Assembly (NCBI GenBank): GCA_012840085.1
Contig: DUMB01000043.1
Coordinates: 1-57,008 of the forward strand
DNA from: Clostridiaceae bacterium
Lineage (GTDB): Bacteria > Bacillota > Clostridia > Acetivibrionales > DUMB01
Reading direction: 5' to 3'
Length of the DNA: 57,008 nt
Made by a program: the position numbers and the translations under genes. A model generated the notes under the pieces. That model searched no databases and was not told where the DNA came from. It worked only from the letters and a program-made list of their open reading frames with translations. Shown one piece after another: positions 43,687 to 53,948 of this stretch; the stretch's first letter is position 1, and every line of letters starts with the position of its first letter.

Positions 43687-44838
43687 TTAAGGTTTGAATT
43701 CTTCAGGCTTTTGACTTCTTAAGCCAAAATAGTATAAAAGAGCCTGCACTATTCTTTCTGATGCTCTTCCGTCTCCATAAGGATTTACTGCCTTTGACAT
43801 CTTTGAATATTCATTTTCATCATCTAACAATTGTGTGGCAAGTTCTACAATTTTTGCCTCATCCGTGCCTGCCAGTTTTACGGTGCCAGCCTTCACTGCT
43901 TCAGGCCTTTCCGTTTCATTTCTCAGCACAAGTACAGGTTTCCCCAAAGAAGGAGCTTCTTCCTGAAGTCCTCCGGAATCTGTCAGAATCATGTAAGACC
44001 TGTCAATCAGGTTATGCATATCCTGAACGCCCAAAGGATCTATTAGGTGAACTCGCGGATGCCCGCCCAAAATTCTTCTGGCTGTTTCCTGTACAGCAGG
44101 GTTCAAGTGAACAGGATACACTATAACAATGTCACTATAATTGTCTGCAATACGCTTCAGCGCTGTGCATATGTTTTCCAGAGGCTTGCCGAGATTTTCC
44201 CTTCTGTGGGCTGTTACTGTCAATACTTTTTTATTTATAAAATCAACTTCATTTAATTGTTTGTTTTCGAATATGTAGTCTTTTTTTACAGTTGTCTTCA
44301 GGGCATCTATTACAGTATTTCCGGTCAAATAAATATTTTGCGCATCTACGCCCTCATTAATGAGATTGTTCTTGTTGGTCTGTGTAGGGGAGAAGTGCAA
44401 ATCAGACAACACACCTGTAAGCCTTCTGTTCATTTCTTCAGGGTATGGGAAGTACTTATCAAAAGTCCTCAGGCCTGCTTCCACATGACCAACTTTTATG
44501 TGCCTGTAGAAGGCTGCAAGACTTCCAACAAATGTTGTAGTCGTGTCGCCGTGGACAAGTACAATATCCGGTTTTTCTTTTTCAAGAACTGCGTCCAGTC
44601 CCAGAAGGGCATTTGTAGTAATGTCTATAAGTGTCTGCCTGTCTTTCATAATGTTGAGATCATAATCAGGTACAATGCCGAAGATCTCCAACACTTGATC
44701 CAGCATTTGCCTGTGCTGGGCTGTAACGCATACAATAGAACGAATTGAATCATGTTTTTCCAATTCTTTTACAAGGGGAGCCATTTTCACTGCTTCCGGC
44801 CTTGTACCAAATACAGTCATTACCTTTATACTATGCAA
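43687..44838 (-). CDS. wecB: UDP-N-acetylglucosamine 2-epimerase (non-hydrolysing)
   Basis: The protein has 383 residues. Signature blocks include VFGTRPEAVKMAPLV, VTAQHRQMLDQVL, VHGDTTTTF, HVEAGLRTFDKYFPYPEEMNR and LTDSGGLQEEAPSLGKPVLV. It converts UDP-GlcNAc to UDP-ManNAc for teichoic acid linkage units or surface polysaccharide. The start is TTG 44838 behind GGAAGGAAAG. It lies downstream of tagO, whose product uses UDP-GlcNAc on undecaprenyl phosphate, so the two act in consecutive steps of wall-polymer synthesis. Confidence 0.96.
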   Translation of the reverse strand: MHSIKVMTVFGTRPEAVKMAPLVKELEKHDSIRSIVCVTAQHRQMLDQVLEIFGIVPDYDLNIMKDRQTLIDITTNALLGLDAVLEKEKPDIVLVHGDTTTTFVGSLAAFYRHIKVGHVEAGLRTFDKYFPYPEEMNRRLTGVLSDLHFSPTQTNKNNLINEGVDAQNIYLTGNTVIDALKTTVKKDYIFENKQLNEVDFINKKVLTVTAHRRENLGKPLENICTALKRIADNYSDIVIVYPVHLNPAVQETARRILGGHPRVHLIDPLGVQDMHNLIDRSYMILTDSGGLQEEAPSLGKPVLVLRNETERPEAVKAGTVKLAGTDEAKIVELATQLLDDENEYSKMSKAVNPYGDGRASERIVQALLYYFGLRSQKPEEFKP

Positions 44839-45024
44839 TTTAATCTTTCCTTCCCAAAAGTTAACGTTTTTTATATGTGATTTTCAAGTCGTGTTTTTAT
44901 ATTAGTTGCCATAATTTAATTGCTACAATGCGGCTTCAGGAATAAACCCAGTAAAACCGCAACGGAAAAATCAGTCAAGGCAAGGCGATAGCAATTAATC
45001 TTTTTCAAATTTTACTAAAATAAT

Positions 45025-45046
45025 AAAGAATCTATACAGATTCTTT
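45025..45046 (-). terminator. Terminator after tagO
   Basis: AAAGAATCT and AGATTCTTT form a perfect 9-bp stem with a 4-base loop, followed on the minus strand by a T-rich ATTATTTTAG. It lies 41 bases after the tagO stop. Confidence 0.7.
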
Positions 45047-45086
45047 AATTCAAAGTTTTATTATTAAACCTTGCACAGAAACTGAA

Positions 45087-46340
45087 TTATGGGTGCTGCA
45101 CGTTCTTTATATCCTTAGAAAATGCTTCAGGCTCTTCATTTTTATCTATGTATTCATCACTGCTGTTTTCTGAAATTTCACTGTCTTTATCAGGTATACT
45201 TTCTACTACGGAAATACCTTTATTCATAATATCATTATCGCTGTTTTCGGCTTCAATGGGGGAGTTGACGTAATTGCTGCTTCCAACTTCGCTCATGAAT
45301 TTTGCGCCGCCAATTATAAACACCGACACTGCGACAAGAAGAATCATAGCACTCAATATGCCCCTGTCAGCCAATACAATAGCGCATAGCCCAAGGGCTG
45401 CACTCACTGTGTAAATCATTACAACTGACTGCTTGTGGCTAAGCCCCATGTCTATCAATCTATGATGCAGATGCCCTCTGTCAGCTTCCATTATAGGTCT
45501 TCCGTTGATAAGTCTTCTAAAGATTGCAAAAATCGTATCAAAAAGGGGAACACCCAGTACCAGCAGAGGTATGGCAATGGATATTGTAGCATAAGACTTC
45601 AAGGTTCCCTGTATTGAAATAACACTAAGGGTGAAGCCAAGAAAAGCAGCACCGCTTTCTGCCATAAATATTTTTGCGGGGTTGAAGTTAAACGGGAGAA
45701 AACCAAGTGTAGCACCTGCAAGGGCGATTGTAATTATTGAAGTATAGATTACTACATTTATATCAATATCTGTTCTCAGTAAAGATATAAAAAACAGTGA
45801 AAGAGAAGATATTGATGATACTCCCGCAGCAAGCCCGTCAAGACCGTCAATAAGATTGACGGCATTGGTAATACCTACAATCCAAAGTACAGAAAGAGGA
45901 TATGATATATATCCACTGAGCGTTGATATTCCAGAAGGAGCAAAGGGGTTTGTTATGCTTTCAATTCGTGTATCACCAATAATTACTACCGCCAGTGCTG
46001 CAAGTATTTGGAACATGAGTTTTGTCCTCGCTCTGAGTTGCTTTACATCATCCAGTATACCCATTATTTCAATGATCAATATTCCGACCAATAGTCCGAC
46101 AAGCTCACGGTTTGCCTTGAAAATATTTGGAATGCTTATAACAGCAAAAAGCACTGATACGAGAAAGCCCATAAAGATGGCTGTTCCACCTAGTCTTGCA
46201 ATGGGTTTTTTATGCATTCTTCTTTTATCTCTCGGAACATCTACCGCACCTATTTTAAAAGCCAATTTTTTAGCAATAGGAGTTGCGGAGAACGAAACAA
46301 TAAATGCGAGAGTAAAAGTTATAAGATATTCTATATACAA
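45087..46340 (-). CDS. tagO: Undecaprenyl-phosphate GlcNAc-1-phosphate transferase
   Basis: The protein has 417 residues and about ten or eleven membrane helices. MraY/WecA-family motifs are DVPRDKRRMHKKPIARLGG, GILDDVKQLRARTK, NAVNLIDGLDGLAAG and the cytoplasmic HLHHRLIDMGLSHKQ. It starts lipid-linked wall-polymer synthesis by moving GlcNAc-1-P to undecaprenyl phosphate. A polar acidic tail of about 80 residues (NSPIEAENSDNDIMNKG onward) extends beyond the usual end; its role is unknown. The start is TTG with GGAAGGTG upstream. Confidence 0.93.
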   Translation of the reverse strand: MYIEYLITFTLAFIVSFSATPIAKKLAFKIGAVDVPRDKRRMHKKPIARLGGTAIFMGFLVSVLFAVISIPNIFKANRELVGLLVGILIIEIMGILDDVKQLRARTKLMFQILAALAVVIIGDTRIESITNPFAPSGISTLSGYISYPLSVLWIVGITNAVNLIDGLDGLAAGVSSISSLSLFFISLLRTDIDINVVIYTSIITIALAGATLGFLPFNFNPAKIFMAESGAAFLGFTLSVISIQGTLKSYATISIAIPLLVLGVPLFDTIFAIFRRLINGRPIMEADRGHLHHRLIDMGLSHKQSVVMIYTVSAALGLCAIVLADRGILSAMILLVAVSVFIIGGAKFMSEVGSSNYVNSPIEAENSDNDIMNKGISVVESIPDKDSEISENSSDEYIDKNEEPEAFSKDIKNVQHP

Positions 46341-46375
46341 TGTAAAACACCTTCCATAGCGAAGTTACTACACTC

Positions 46376-46813
46376 CTATAATCTAACAACCTCTATCCCG
46401 GCTTCCTCTAAAAGCTGCATGGATAATTCATCAGGATAATCCCCTTTGAATACAATTTTCTTGATGCCGGCGTTTATTGCCATTTTTGCACACATAACAC
46501 AAGGTTGATGAGTTACATAAAGTGTGCCGTCTTTTACGCTTGTACCTGAATAAGCAGCTTGTACAATGGCATTCTGTTCAGCGTGAATGCCCCTGCACAA
46601 TTCATGCCGCTGGCCTGAGGGAATATTCAATTTTTCCCTAAGACAGCCTGTTTCCAAGCAATGAGAACATCCTGACGGGGCACCGTTATATCCTGTGGAC
46701 AAGATGCGTTTGTCCTTTACAATAAGAGCTCCCACCTGACGTCTCATGCATGTAGAGCGGGTTTTAACAAGCTCTACTATATCCATAAAATATTCATCCC
46801 ATGTTGGCCTCAT
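46376..46813 (-). CDS. dCMP deaminase (ComEB-like)
   Basis: The protein has 145 residues. Zinc site: [11 protein letters not shown] and [14 protein letters not shown], with the catalytic Glu in HAE. The N-terminal [20 protein letters not shown] with [10 protein letters not shown] is typical of deoxycytidylate deaminases. It makes dUMP for thymidylate synthesis. It lies between upp and tagO on the same strand. GGGGGT precedes the ATG. Confidence 0.93.
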   Translation of the reverse strand: MRPTWDEYFMDIVELVKTRSTCMRRQVGALIVKDKRILSTGYNGAPSGCSHCLETGCLREKLNIPSGQRHELCRGIHAEQNAIVQAAYSGTSVKDGTLYVTHQPCVMCAKMAINAGIKKIVFKGDYPDELSMQLLEEAGIEVVRL

Positions 46814-46847
46814 AGTACTACCCCCACATTAAGCTTACGCGTCACAT

Positions 46848-47477
46848 TTATTTTGTGCCGAAAAGTCTGTCACCCGCATCTCCGAGCCCGGGAACGATAT
46901 ATCCATGGTCGTTGAGCTTTTCATCAACTGCAGCACAGTATATACCAACATCAGGGTGATCCTTATTTATGCGTTCAATTCCTGTCCTGGATGCGATAAG
47001 ACACATAAGCTTTATATTGGTAATGTTTCTTTGTTTCAAAAAGCTTATTGCAGCTGATGCAGAACCACCGGTTGCCAGCATGGGATCAAGAATAACCATT
47101 TCTCTCTCTTCTGCATCGACAGGAAGCTTGCAGTAATATTCAACAGGCTCAAGGGTTTCAGGATCCCTGTATAAACCTATATGCCCGACTTTTGCCATAG
47201 GAAGGAGGTTTAACATTCCTTCAACCATGCCAAGACCTGCGCGAAGTATAGGAACAATACCCAGCTTCTTACCGGAAATGACCTTTGTCTTAGCCATTCC
47301 CACAGGAGTTTCTATCTCAACTTCCTTTAAGGGCATATCCCTTGTAACCTCATATCCCATAAGCATGGCTATTTCAGAAACAAGTTCCCTGAATTCTTTA
47401 GTATTGGTATTTTTATCTCTCAAAAGAGAAATCTTGTGTTGAATTAATGGATGATCAAATATAAATACGTTTTTCAT
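46848..47477 (-). CDS. upp: Uracil phosphoribosyltransferase
   Basis: The protein has 209 residues, exact family length. It shows [16 protein letters not shown] at the start, the PRPP loop [17 protein letters not shown] and the uracil-binding [11 protein letters not shown] at the end. It salvages uracil to UMP. GGAGAGG precedes the ATG. It is downstream of rpiB (28 bases), as in the Bacillus ywl-upp region. Confidence 0.97.
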   Translation of the reverse strand: MKNVFIFDHPLIQHKISLLRDKNTNTKEFRELVSEIAMLMGYEVTRDMPLKEVEIETPVGMAKTKVISGKKLGIVPILRAGLGMVEGMLNLLPMAKVGHIGLYRDPETLEPVEYYCKLPVDAEEREMVILDPMLATGGSASAAISFLKQRNITNIKLMCLIASRTGIERINKDHPDVGIYCAAVDEKLNDHGYIVPGLGDAGDRLFGTK

Positions 47478-47505
47478 AACAGATATACCTCTCCAGATTA
47501 ATTTT

Positions 47506-47955
47506 TTATTTTAAATATTTTTTTTCTACTTCACCGATTTTGTCCACTCTTGTTTTATGCCTTCCGCCAACAAACTCAGACTTGAGCCAGGTCTCAACTA
47601 TATCTAAAGCCAGCCCGACACCAACGACACGGCTTCCAAGAGCAAGTACATTTGCGTCGTTGTGCTCTCTTGACATTTTAGCCATATAGCTATCGGTGCA
47701 AACAGCAGCACGTATGCCGGAAACTTTATTTGCAGATATCGAAATACCTATTCCTGTTCCACAAACAATTATACCTTTTTCACATTCTCCATTTTTTACA
47801 GCCTCAGCCACAGCTAGTCCATAGTCCGGATAATCGACGGAATTATCTCTGTCATGAGTTCCATAATCTTTTACTTCATATCCATTTTCTTTAAGATACT
47901 TTACTATCTCAACTTTAAGACTATACCCTGCGTGGTCGCTTCCAATTGCAATCAT
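47506..47955 (-). CDS. rpiB: Ribose-5-phosphate isomerase B
   Basis: The protein has 149 residues. [13 protein letters not shown] opens the protein, [17 protein letters not shown] carries the catalytic Cys, and [16 protein letters not shown] is conserved. It interconverts ribose-5-P and ribulose-5-P. I chose the ATG at 47953-47955, eight bases after GGAGG; a longer frame to 48000 adds 15 residues that do not fit the family. Confidence 0.96.
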   Translation of the reverse strand: MIAIGSDHAGYSLKVEIVKYLKENGYEVKDYGTHDRDNSVDYPDYGLAVAEAVKNGECEKGIIVCGTGIGISISANKVSGIRAAVCTDSYMAKMSREHNDANVLALGSRVVGVGLALDIVETWLKSEFVGGRHKTRVDKIGEVEKKYLK

Positions 47956-48054
47956 GTCATCATCCTCCGAATCATGTAAAGAATATCCAAAGCATAACAT
48001 TTATATTCTATAAGATATTTTTCATAATAATTTTATAGTATAGACGTATTTATG

Positions 48055-48564
48055 TCAAAAAAAGTTTGGATCTGATTTTAACTTTTTTATTAGCTTATCT
48101 ATTATGTATTTTATTTCTTCAGCGCTTCTTTTATATACCTGTACAGGTTTTCCATACGGGTCGGTTATGTCAAGGGAGTAGTTATATTCACTGGACGAAT
48201 TTGAATCGTCAATATCCAGAACAAATTCTTTGAGAATGAATATTTTATCCTTTGCCTGGGGATACATTGAAACAAGGTATACTTTGTGAGACCTGGTCAT
48301 TGTAAGGATGAGGTGGTATTCATCTAAATCTGCCCGTGTCAGTGTTTTTGAACGATGTGAACTTAAGTCAATACCCCACAGGTTCTTCATCACCTCAATA
48401 GCCTGCGGGCTCGCCGTATCACCGTCAAATGCCGAAATTCCTGCGGATGAAGCAGTATACTTGCCGGACAGTTCACTGTCAGAATCCAATGCATACTTCA
48501 TTAGGGCTTCTGCCATTGGACTTCTGCAGGTATTGCCAGTGCAGACGAAAAGTATTTTTTTCAT
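48055..48564 (-). CDS. Low-molecular-weight protein phosphatase (YwlE-like)
   Basis: The protein has 169 residues. The P-loop CTGNTCRS (CX5R-S) stands at residues 8-15 and the general acid Asp in ITDPYG near the end. In Bacillus YwlE the Thr after Asn in the P-loop marks arginine-phosphate specificity, and the same CTGNTCRS is present here, so protein arginine phosphatase activity is likely (inference). It starts ten bases after tsaC. GAGGTAAC precedes the ATG. Confidence 0.92.
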   Translation of the reverse strand: MKKILFVCTGNTCRSPMAEALMKYALDSDSELSGKYTASSAGISAFDGDTASPQAIEVMKNLWGIDLSSHRSKTLTRADLDEYHLILTMTRSHKVYLVSMYPQAKDKIFILKEFVLDIDDSNSSSEYNYSLDITDPYGKPVQVYKRSAEEIKYIIDKLIKKLKSDPNFF

Positions 48565-48574
48565 TGTTACCTCC

Positions 48575-49627
48575 TCATACTTTTATTATATTGTATCCAG
48601 CAGCTTTATTCAGTCTATTCATAATTGCAAGGCCTATGCCGGAGCTGCTTACAGATTCAGCCAATATAATATCTGTGCCTTTTTCATCAAATTCTCTCAA
48701 TACTTTAAACAGGTTTGCAGCTATTTCCGGTGCATTTTCTCTGTCGCCTAAAGATATTACTTCTGCGCCATGATAGCCGGAACTTGTCTGATTAGTAGAC
48801 ATAACCCCCACACGAAGGCCCTTTGACGAATATTCACCTATAAGTTCATTTATTTTGGACACAACATCGTGAAGATACCCCTCAATTATTATAACCTGTC
48901 CTTTAGGTGAATAATGCTTGTACTTCATTCCTGGAGACTTTGGAACAAAATTTCCATTTCTTTCAGTTAAAATTGCCGGATCCAGACTCACCTGTCCCAG
49001 TATTTCCTCAAGCTGTTCAAGAGTTATACCTCCTGGCCTTAGTATTACTGGAGGAGAGGAGGTAGTATCAAGGACTGTAGACTCAACTCCAACACTGCAG
49101 CTGCCGGCGTCTATTATCACATCAACCCTTTCGTATAAATCTTCTATAACATGAGCTGCATTGGTAGGGCTTGGCCTTCCGGAAGTGTTGGCACTGGGGG
49201 CGGCAACCGGCACTCCGGCTTCCTTAATGAGTTCATAAGCTACAACGTTCGACGGCATCCTTATGCCTACAGTGTTTAGTCCTGCAGTGACTGAAAGCGG
49301 AACCAGATCGGATTTCTCCATAATTAGTGTAATAGGTCCCGGCCAGAATTTTTGCATTAAGATATGAGCACAATCAGGTATGCAGGTGACCAGCTTGTCT
49401 ACATCACATTTATCAGCAATATGTACTATGAGAGGGTTGTCTGAAGGCCTCCCTTTAGCTATAAAAATGTTTTTAACGGCTTCTTCATTTAGTGCATTGG
49501 CCCCAAGCCCGTATACCGTTTCGGTGGGGAAAGCCACAAGGCCACCTGACCTTAGTACTTCAGCGGCATAACGAATGCCTGATTTATCGATGTTGCGTTC
49601 ATCTATCTTAATTATTTCCGTTTTCAA
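48575..49627 (-). CDS. L-threonylcarbamoyladenylate synthase (Sua5/YwlC)
   Basis: The protein has 350 residues in two domains. The YrdC-like catalytic domain (about 10-205) has GGLVAFPTETVYGLGANA, KGRPSDNPLIVHI and APSANTSGRPSPT. A linker with PKSPGMKYKHYSP leads to the smaller Sua5 C-terminal domain. It makes the activated threonylcarbamate used for t6A37 in ANN-decoding tRNAs. The start is TTG 49627. It heads the cluster with the phosphatase, rpiB and upp genes. Confidence 0.95.
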   Translation of the reverse strand: MKTEIIKIDERNIDKSGIRYAAEVLRSGGLVAFPTETVYGLGANALNEEAVKNIFIAKGRPSDNPLIVHIADKCDVDKLVTCIPDCAHILMQKFWPGPITLIMEKSDLVPLSVTAGLNTVGIRMPSNVVAYELIKEAGVPVAAPSANTSGRPSPTNAAHVIEDLYERVDVIIDAGSCSVGVESTVLDTTSSPPVILRPGGITLEQLEEILGQVSLDPAILTERNGNFVPKSPGMKYKHYSPKGQVIIIEGYLHDVVSKINELIGEYSSKGLRVGVMSTNQTSSGYHGAEVISLGDRENAPEIAANLFKVLREFDEKGTDIILAESVSSSGIGLAIMNRLNKAAGYNIIKV

Positions 49628-49688
49628 AACAGTACTGCCTCTTTTCCGTATATTTCAGATATCTTTTTTCAGTTGTATATCAAAATTA

Positions 49689-50429
49689 TTAGTTGTATAT
49701 CGAAACTATTATACCACATATTATTCCTAAAATATTTCCTACTGAAGAAAATCTTCCAAAATAAAGTCTTTTTGATTCAGGTATCAACTCACCAAAAACA
49801 ATATACAACATGGCTCCTCCAGCAAAGCCGAGGCATAAAGCAATAAATTGTTTTGAGATATTGCCCAGTGCGGCTCCGAGGAGTGCGCCAAGTCCCATGG
49901 GAATACCTGAAAGTAAGGTGTATGTGAAAGCTCTCAATTTTGAAAAACCGCCTGCCCTCATAGGAACGGCCATAGCAATACCTTCAGGTATATCGTGAAT
50001 CACTATCACTGCTGTAATTGTCAATCCCAGCTTCAAGGATGCCTCAAAGCCGGAACCGACTGCAAAGCCTTCAGGAAAGTTGTGGAGAGCTATTCCTACT
50101 GATGTCAGAATGCCTACTCGTAAAAGGCTTTGGTTTCCATAGTCCCGTTTGCTGAAATATGACTTCTTTAATAAACTTTCAATAGCTATTATAACCACTA
50201 TGCCTGCTATGATGCCTGCAAATACAGGAAACTCTTCACCCAGGGAAAAAGCTTCGGGAATAAGTTCAAAGCACACCACTGAGATCATAAGACCTGAAGA
50301 AAATTCCAGTAGAAAGCTTAATATACGGTTGTTTATTTTATTAACAAAAAAGGCCATCATACCACCGATGCCGGTACCTGTCATACCGGAGATGAGGCCA
50401 ATTAAAGTTGCATTAATTAAGTGTTTCAA
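49689..50429 (-). CDS. ZIP-family metal transporter
   Basis: The protein has 246 residues and about seven to eight membrane helices. Metal-site helices contain IALHNFPEGFAVGSGF and VIHDIPEGIAMAVPM, the paired HNxPEG/HDIPEG motifs of ZIP transporters that import zinc or other divalent metals. The start is TTG behind GAGGTGA. It stands 61 bases before tsaC and 120 after prfA; metal regulation cannot be read from the sequence. Confidence 0.92.
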   Translation of the reverse strand: MKHLINATLIGLISGMTGTGIGGMMAFFVNKINNRILSFLLEFSSGLMISVVCFELIPEAFSLGEEFPVFAGIIAGIVVIIAIESLLKKSYFSKRDYGNQSLLRVGILTSVGIALHNFPEGFAVGSGFEASLKLGLTITAVIVIHDIPEGIAMAVPMRAGGFSKLRAFTYTLLSGIPMGLGALLGAALGNISKQFIALCLGFAGGAMLYIVFGELIPESKRLYFGRFSSVGNILGIICGIIVSIYN

Positions 50430-50549
50430 ATATTATCACCTCGTATTGTTTAGGCAAATTCAAACATAGCATTTTGCTGCTTTTACAATTGTATTCAACG
50501 AGGTGAGTTAATATTAATGTTCATTAATTATTTAATCCATAATTACAAA

Positions 50550-51632
50550 CTATTCTTCAACTTCGGACAATCCGCTTCCAAGTTTTTCAGTCTGGTCGGC
50601 TGTAATAAGAGCGTCTATAATTTCGTCCAGGTCGCCGTTTAATATTTCTTCCAGCTTGTAAAGCGTTAGGCCTATCCTGTGATCCGTAACACGTCCCTGT
50701 GGAAAGTTGTATGTTCTGATTCTTTCGCTTCTGTCACCGGTTCCTACCTGAGATTTTCTTGCTTCTGCAAGCTCTGAATTCTGCTGTTCCTGTGCCATCT
50801 CATAAAGCCTTGCCCTGAGAATCTTCATGGCTTTTTCTTTATTCTTATGCTGAGACCTTTGGTCCTGACAGGTTACAACTATACCGGTTGGTTTGTGGGT
50901 TATTCTTATAGCTGAGTCAGTTTTATTTATGTGCTGTCCACCGGCACCTGATGCACGGAATGTATCAATTTCAAGATCATTTGGGTTTATTTCCACGTCA
51001 ACTTCCTCTACTTCAGGCAATACGGCAACAGTTACGGTAGATGTATGAATTCTGCCGCTCGATTCAGTAGTAGGCACTCTCTGAACCCTGTGAACGCCGC
51101 TTTCGAATTTAAGTCTGCTGTAAGCTCCCTTGGCATCAACAGAGAAGATAATTTCTTTAAATCCGCCTATCTCAGTCTCATTTGAGTCCAATATTTCTAT
51201 TTTCCAGCCTTTACTTTCAGCATACATGGAGTACATCCTGAACAGGTCTCCTGCAAATAAGGCTGCTTCTTCGCCTCCGGCTCCACCGCGTATTTCAACT
51301 ATAACACTTCTGTTATCATTAGGGTCTTTCGGAAGCAGCAGAATTTTTAATTCTTTTTTTATCTCCTCAAGCTTTTCCTTCAATTCTTTTAATTCAGCTT
51401 CAACCATTTCGCGAAAGTCTTTTTCCAGTTTTTCATTGAGGAGCTCTTTTGCTTCAGTAATATCTTTATTGACACTCTTATATTCGCGATACTTGAAGAC
51501 AATTTCTTCAAGCTCTGAATGCTCTTTCATAAGAGTTCTATATTCATTCTGATCAGCTATTACAGCCGGATCACTTAACTTGTGATTTATTTCTTCATAT
51601 CGGTTTTCAGCAATTTCAAGCTTATCAAACAT
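50550..51632 (-). CDS. prfA: Peptide chain release factor 1
   Basis: The protein has about 360 residues. The GGQ motif is in [19 protein letters not shown], and the stop-codon-reading tripeptide PxT is in [14 protein letters not shown], which marks RF1 (UAG/UAA) rather than RF2. I chose the ATG at 51630-51632, beginning [14 protein letters not shown], after AGGTGCGGG; four extra residues upstream are unlikely. prmC, which often follows prfA, is absent here. Confidence 0.96.
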   Translation of the reverse strand: MFDKLEIAENRYEEINHKLSDPAVIADQNEYRTLMKEHSELEEIVFKYREYKSVNKDITEAKELLNEKLEKDFREMVEAELKELKEKLEEIKKELKILLLPKDPNDNRSVIVEIRGGAGGEEAALFAGDLFRMYSMYAESKGWKIEILDSNETEIGGFKEIIFSVDAKGAYSRLKFESGVHRVQRVPTTESSGRIHTSTVTVAVLPEVEEVDVEINPNDLEIDTFRASGAGGQHINKTDSAIRITHKPTGIVVTCQDQRSQHKNKEKAMKILRARLYEMAQEQQNSELAEARKSQVGTGDRSERIRTYNFPQGRVTDHRIGLTLYKLEEILNGDLDEIIDALITADQTEKLGSGLSEVEE

Positions 51633-52091
51633 CCCGCACCTCATATTAATTTATCATGAATTTAATTATTATGTAAATAAAAAGCACAACACGATATTAT
51701 AGCATATGTATATTATTTGTAAAAGGGGCTTATTCTATCTTCAGTTTACAATGGAACAGGCAAGCACTCCTTCGGAGAGACATTCTTTCAGAGGAGTACT
51801 GCTTCGTGACGAGAGAAAAACATGAAAAGCACGGGTTTTGAGGCCCATGCTTTAAATAAACAACCTAAAAAATAACCAATGATTAAACTGTTATTAGCAA
51901 ACTATTACAGTACCCAAACTACTTTGCCTGATTCATTACACGTAAATAAGTACACCAAACTACTGTGTTTAAACCATTATACTTAAATAGCTGCAACTCA
52001 AACTGCCCTTACAAAATCATTATTGCGTAAATAACTCACGCCTAAGCTAAAGCCACAAAATAAGCTCATGATTAACAACTGCTTTATTGTC
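51633..52091. other. Non-coding region upstream of prfA
   Basis: Besides a terminator at 51836-51863 it holds an inverted repeat GCAAGCACTCC/GGAGTACTGCTT (about 51759-51804) just ahead of prfA on the minus strand, possibly a leader hairpin. The rest is AT-rich with loosely repeated AAACTACT/AAACTGCC blocks and no reading frame. Confidence 0.45.
51836..51863 (-). terminator. Terminator downstream of the YvlB-like gene
   Basis: On the minus strand AAAGCATGGG pairs with CCCGTGCTTT (one G-U pair) across an 8-base loop, followed by T-rich sequence (CTTTTCATGTTTTT). It lies about 230 bases past the end of the DUF2089/YvlB-like operon. Confidence 0.65.
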
Positions 52092-53291
52092 TTATTTTAC
52101 CACTTCAACATACCCGTTAATAGCCTCTGCATATATGTTGACTTTCTTTGCGTAATTGCCATAACCGTTACTTTCGGCTTCCACTAAATTTCCACCTGTC
52201 CTCTGTTTGTTGACATTATGGTACATTAATTCAGGGATAAGCAGGTTTACGTCTCCGTTTGAGGCCAGAGCCTTTATCTTGTAGCCCTTATTGTCCATGT
52301 CGTTCATGTTTACCTTTATTCCGCCGTTGGTTGTTTTAAGAACGAGATTTATTTCAGAGGAATCCTGATGGTTTTGCAGGTTTTCCATAAGAATCCGGCC
52401 ATTCATTGTTATAGCGGAAATATCCACGGCCTTGATGTTCTTCATGTCAACTACGGAGCTAGTCGCATCTATTTGGATGTTCCTTGAAATTATATAACTG
52501 GCTTGAATTCTTGAATTTCTGGCGTTTATAAACATTTTGCCGCTGTTTGCTCCTGTGACTTCTACGGGAGCATTTTTTGTTGTACATTCAAGATATTCTG
52601 AAAGTGAATCTTCTATAAGTATTTTGCCGTTTGTAGTCTCAAGCCTGATATTTTTGAACTTTACGGCAGGCAGAAATATCTCATGGGAGATGCTAATGTT
52701 GCCTGCTTTATTTATTGTGAGAGAAACTGCATTATCGCTATCTGTGAATGAAATAATATCATCCACATTGTCATGAGGACTTTTTACTCGTGACCTAATG
52801 ACAATTTTATTATCATGGTGCTTTTTTACAAGTATATGTCCATTCACTGCCATAACGTTAAAATCCATTCCGTCAATAGCCGGGGTCTCAAAAGACTTAT
52901 CAACTGTTTTATAACTTCCGAATATATTAAATGCGTTGGTATCTACAAAGCTTCCTACATAATCAACTATCCTGTCAACAATACCTAATGTGGCAGCGGC
53001 AACGTTTTTCCCAAGCTTCTCAGCTTTGGCACTGAATTCATCCACCATCTTGTCAAAGTCTTTATTTGTATAATTTTTCTTAAAATCTCTTGTCCATTCG
53101 TTTATTCTGTCCCGCATCTTATAGATTTCATCGTAAAAGCCCGTTTGCCTTTGCTGTTTTGATGCGTTTTCTGTCTGTTCCTGCTTTGCGTTGCCCTCAA
53201 GCGCCTCCAAAAGTCTGGCAGCCTCTTCACTGGTTATTTTGCCCTCTTCAAGCATTTTGAGGATAAGTAGTCTTTCTTCACTGTTTGACAT
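52092..53291 (-). CDS. YvlB-like protein with SHOCT-like N-terminus and DUF4097-type beta-repeats
   Basis: The protein has about 399 residues. Residues 1-30 (EERLLILKMLEEGKITSEEA) form the short helical SHOCT-like module of YvlB proteins. A charged helical linker follows, then from about 135 a series of short beta-repeats of the DUF4097 kind (FNVMAVNGHILVKKH, RLETTNGKILIEDS, LKTTNGGIKVNM). No signal peptide or membrane helix is evident. YvlB relatives respond to envelope stress in Bacillus; the biochemical role is unknown. I chose ATG 53291, ten bases after GGAGGT. It follows the DUF2089 gene, whose C-terminus (EITVDEAIELLRN) resembles its own N-terminus. Confidence 0.75.
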   Translation of the reverse strand: MSNSEERLLILKMLEEGKITSEEAARLLEALEGNAKQEQTENASKQQRQTGFYDEIYKMRDRINEWTRDFKKNYTNKDFDKMVDEFSAKAEKLGKNVAAATLGIVDRIVDYVGSFVDTNAFNIFGSYKTVDKSFETPAIDGMDFNVMAVNGHILVKKHHDNKIVIRSRVKSPHDNVDDIISFTDSDNAVSLTINKAGNISISHEIFLPAVKFKNIRLETTNGKILIEDSLSEYLECTTKNAPVEVTGANSGKMFINARNSRIQASYIISRNIQIDATSSVVDMKNIKAVDISAITMNGRILMENLQNHQDSSEINLVLKTTNGGIKVNMNDMDNKGYKIKALASNGDVNLLIPELMYHNVNKQRTGGNLVEAESNGYGNYAKKVNIYAEAINGYVEVVK

Positions 53292-53322
53292 TGCACCATC
53301 TACCTCCAATCAATTCTTGTTT

Positions 53323-53691
53323 TCAATTCCTTAGCAACTCTATCGCTTCATCAACTGTAATCTCACCGTTGTTAAGCTTATCAAGCACTTGTTTTTTCTT
53401 GTCTGTATCTTGAAGCTCAGAAACCGTCTTATGGCCAAGAGCGCCTGCGACATCTTCCAGCCTGTTCTTTACGGTAGGGTAGGATATGCCCAATTCTTTT
53501 TCGACTTCTTTAATATTGCCTCTGCATTTAATGAAAGCATCAATAAAGGATTTTTGTTCAGGGGTCAGCCTGCAGAACTTGCACACTTCAAAATGACCTT
53601 CAATGGTAGTGCCGCATTTATAACAGCTTATTCTGGTAATTTCTGTATTGCTGCCACAAACCGGGCACTTCCCCAGAACTTCCTTAGCCAT
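53323..53691 (-). CDS. DUF2089 zinc-ribbon/helix-turn-helix protein
   Basis: The protein has 122 residues. Three Cys pairs (CPVC, CYKC, CKFC) form zinc ribbons. The middle has an HTH-like KCRGNIKEVEKELGISYPTV with KNRLEDVAGALG, and the end is a SHOCT-like helix pair. DUF2089 proteins are predicted DNA-binding regulators. It probably controls itself and the YvlB-like gene 31 bases downstream. GAGGTGA precedes the ATG. Confidence 0.85.
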   Translation of the reverse strand: MAKEVLGKCPVCGSNTEITRISCYKCGTTIEGHFEVCKFCRLTPEQKSFIDAFIKCRGNIKEVEKELGISYPTVKNRLEDVAGALGHKTVSELQDTDKKKQVLDKLNNGEITVDEAIELLRN

Positions 53692-53875
53692 AAAATCACC
53701 TCTTAAATATTTTGATTAACATAACATGATAGATTAAATTTATAAATTAAAATATTAAATATTTTAATTTTTCTTACATTAATATTAATATTATTCCAAA
53801 TAAAAGTCAATATGATAACTGGCATCGATAAGCTTTTATTTGTTCTTCTGTTGTGACCTAGCGGGATTCATTCAT

Positions 53876-53921
53876 ATTAAATTTATAAAATTATAAAAAT
53901 TAAATTTATAAAATTATAAAA
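53876..53921. repeat. Exact 2 x 23-bp tandem repeat
   Basis: Units 53876-53898 and 53899-53921 (ATTAAATTTATAAAATTATA plus AAA) are identical. The repeat lies just upstream of the nrdD control region, in the 400-base gap between divergent operons; the rest of the gap is AT-rich without genes. Confidence 0.95.
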
Positions 53922-53948
53922 AGCGTTAATATTTTTATAATGTTGACG

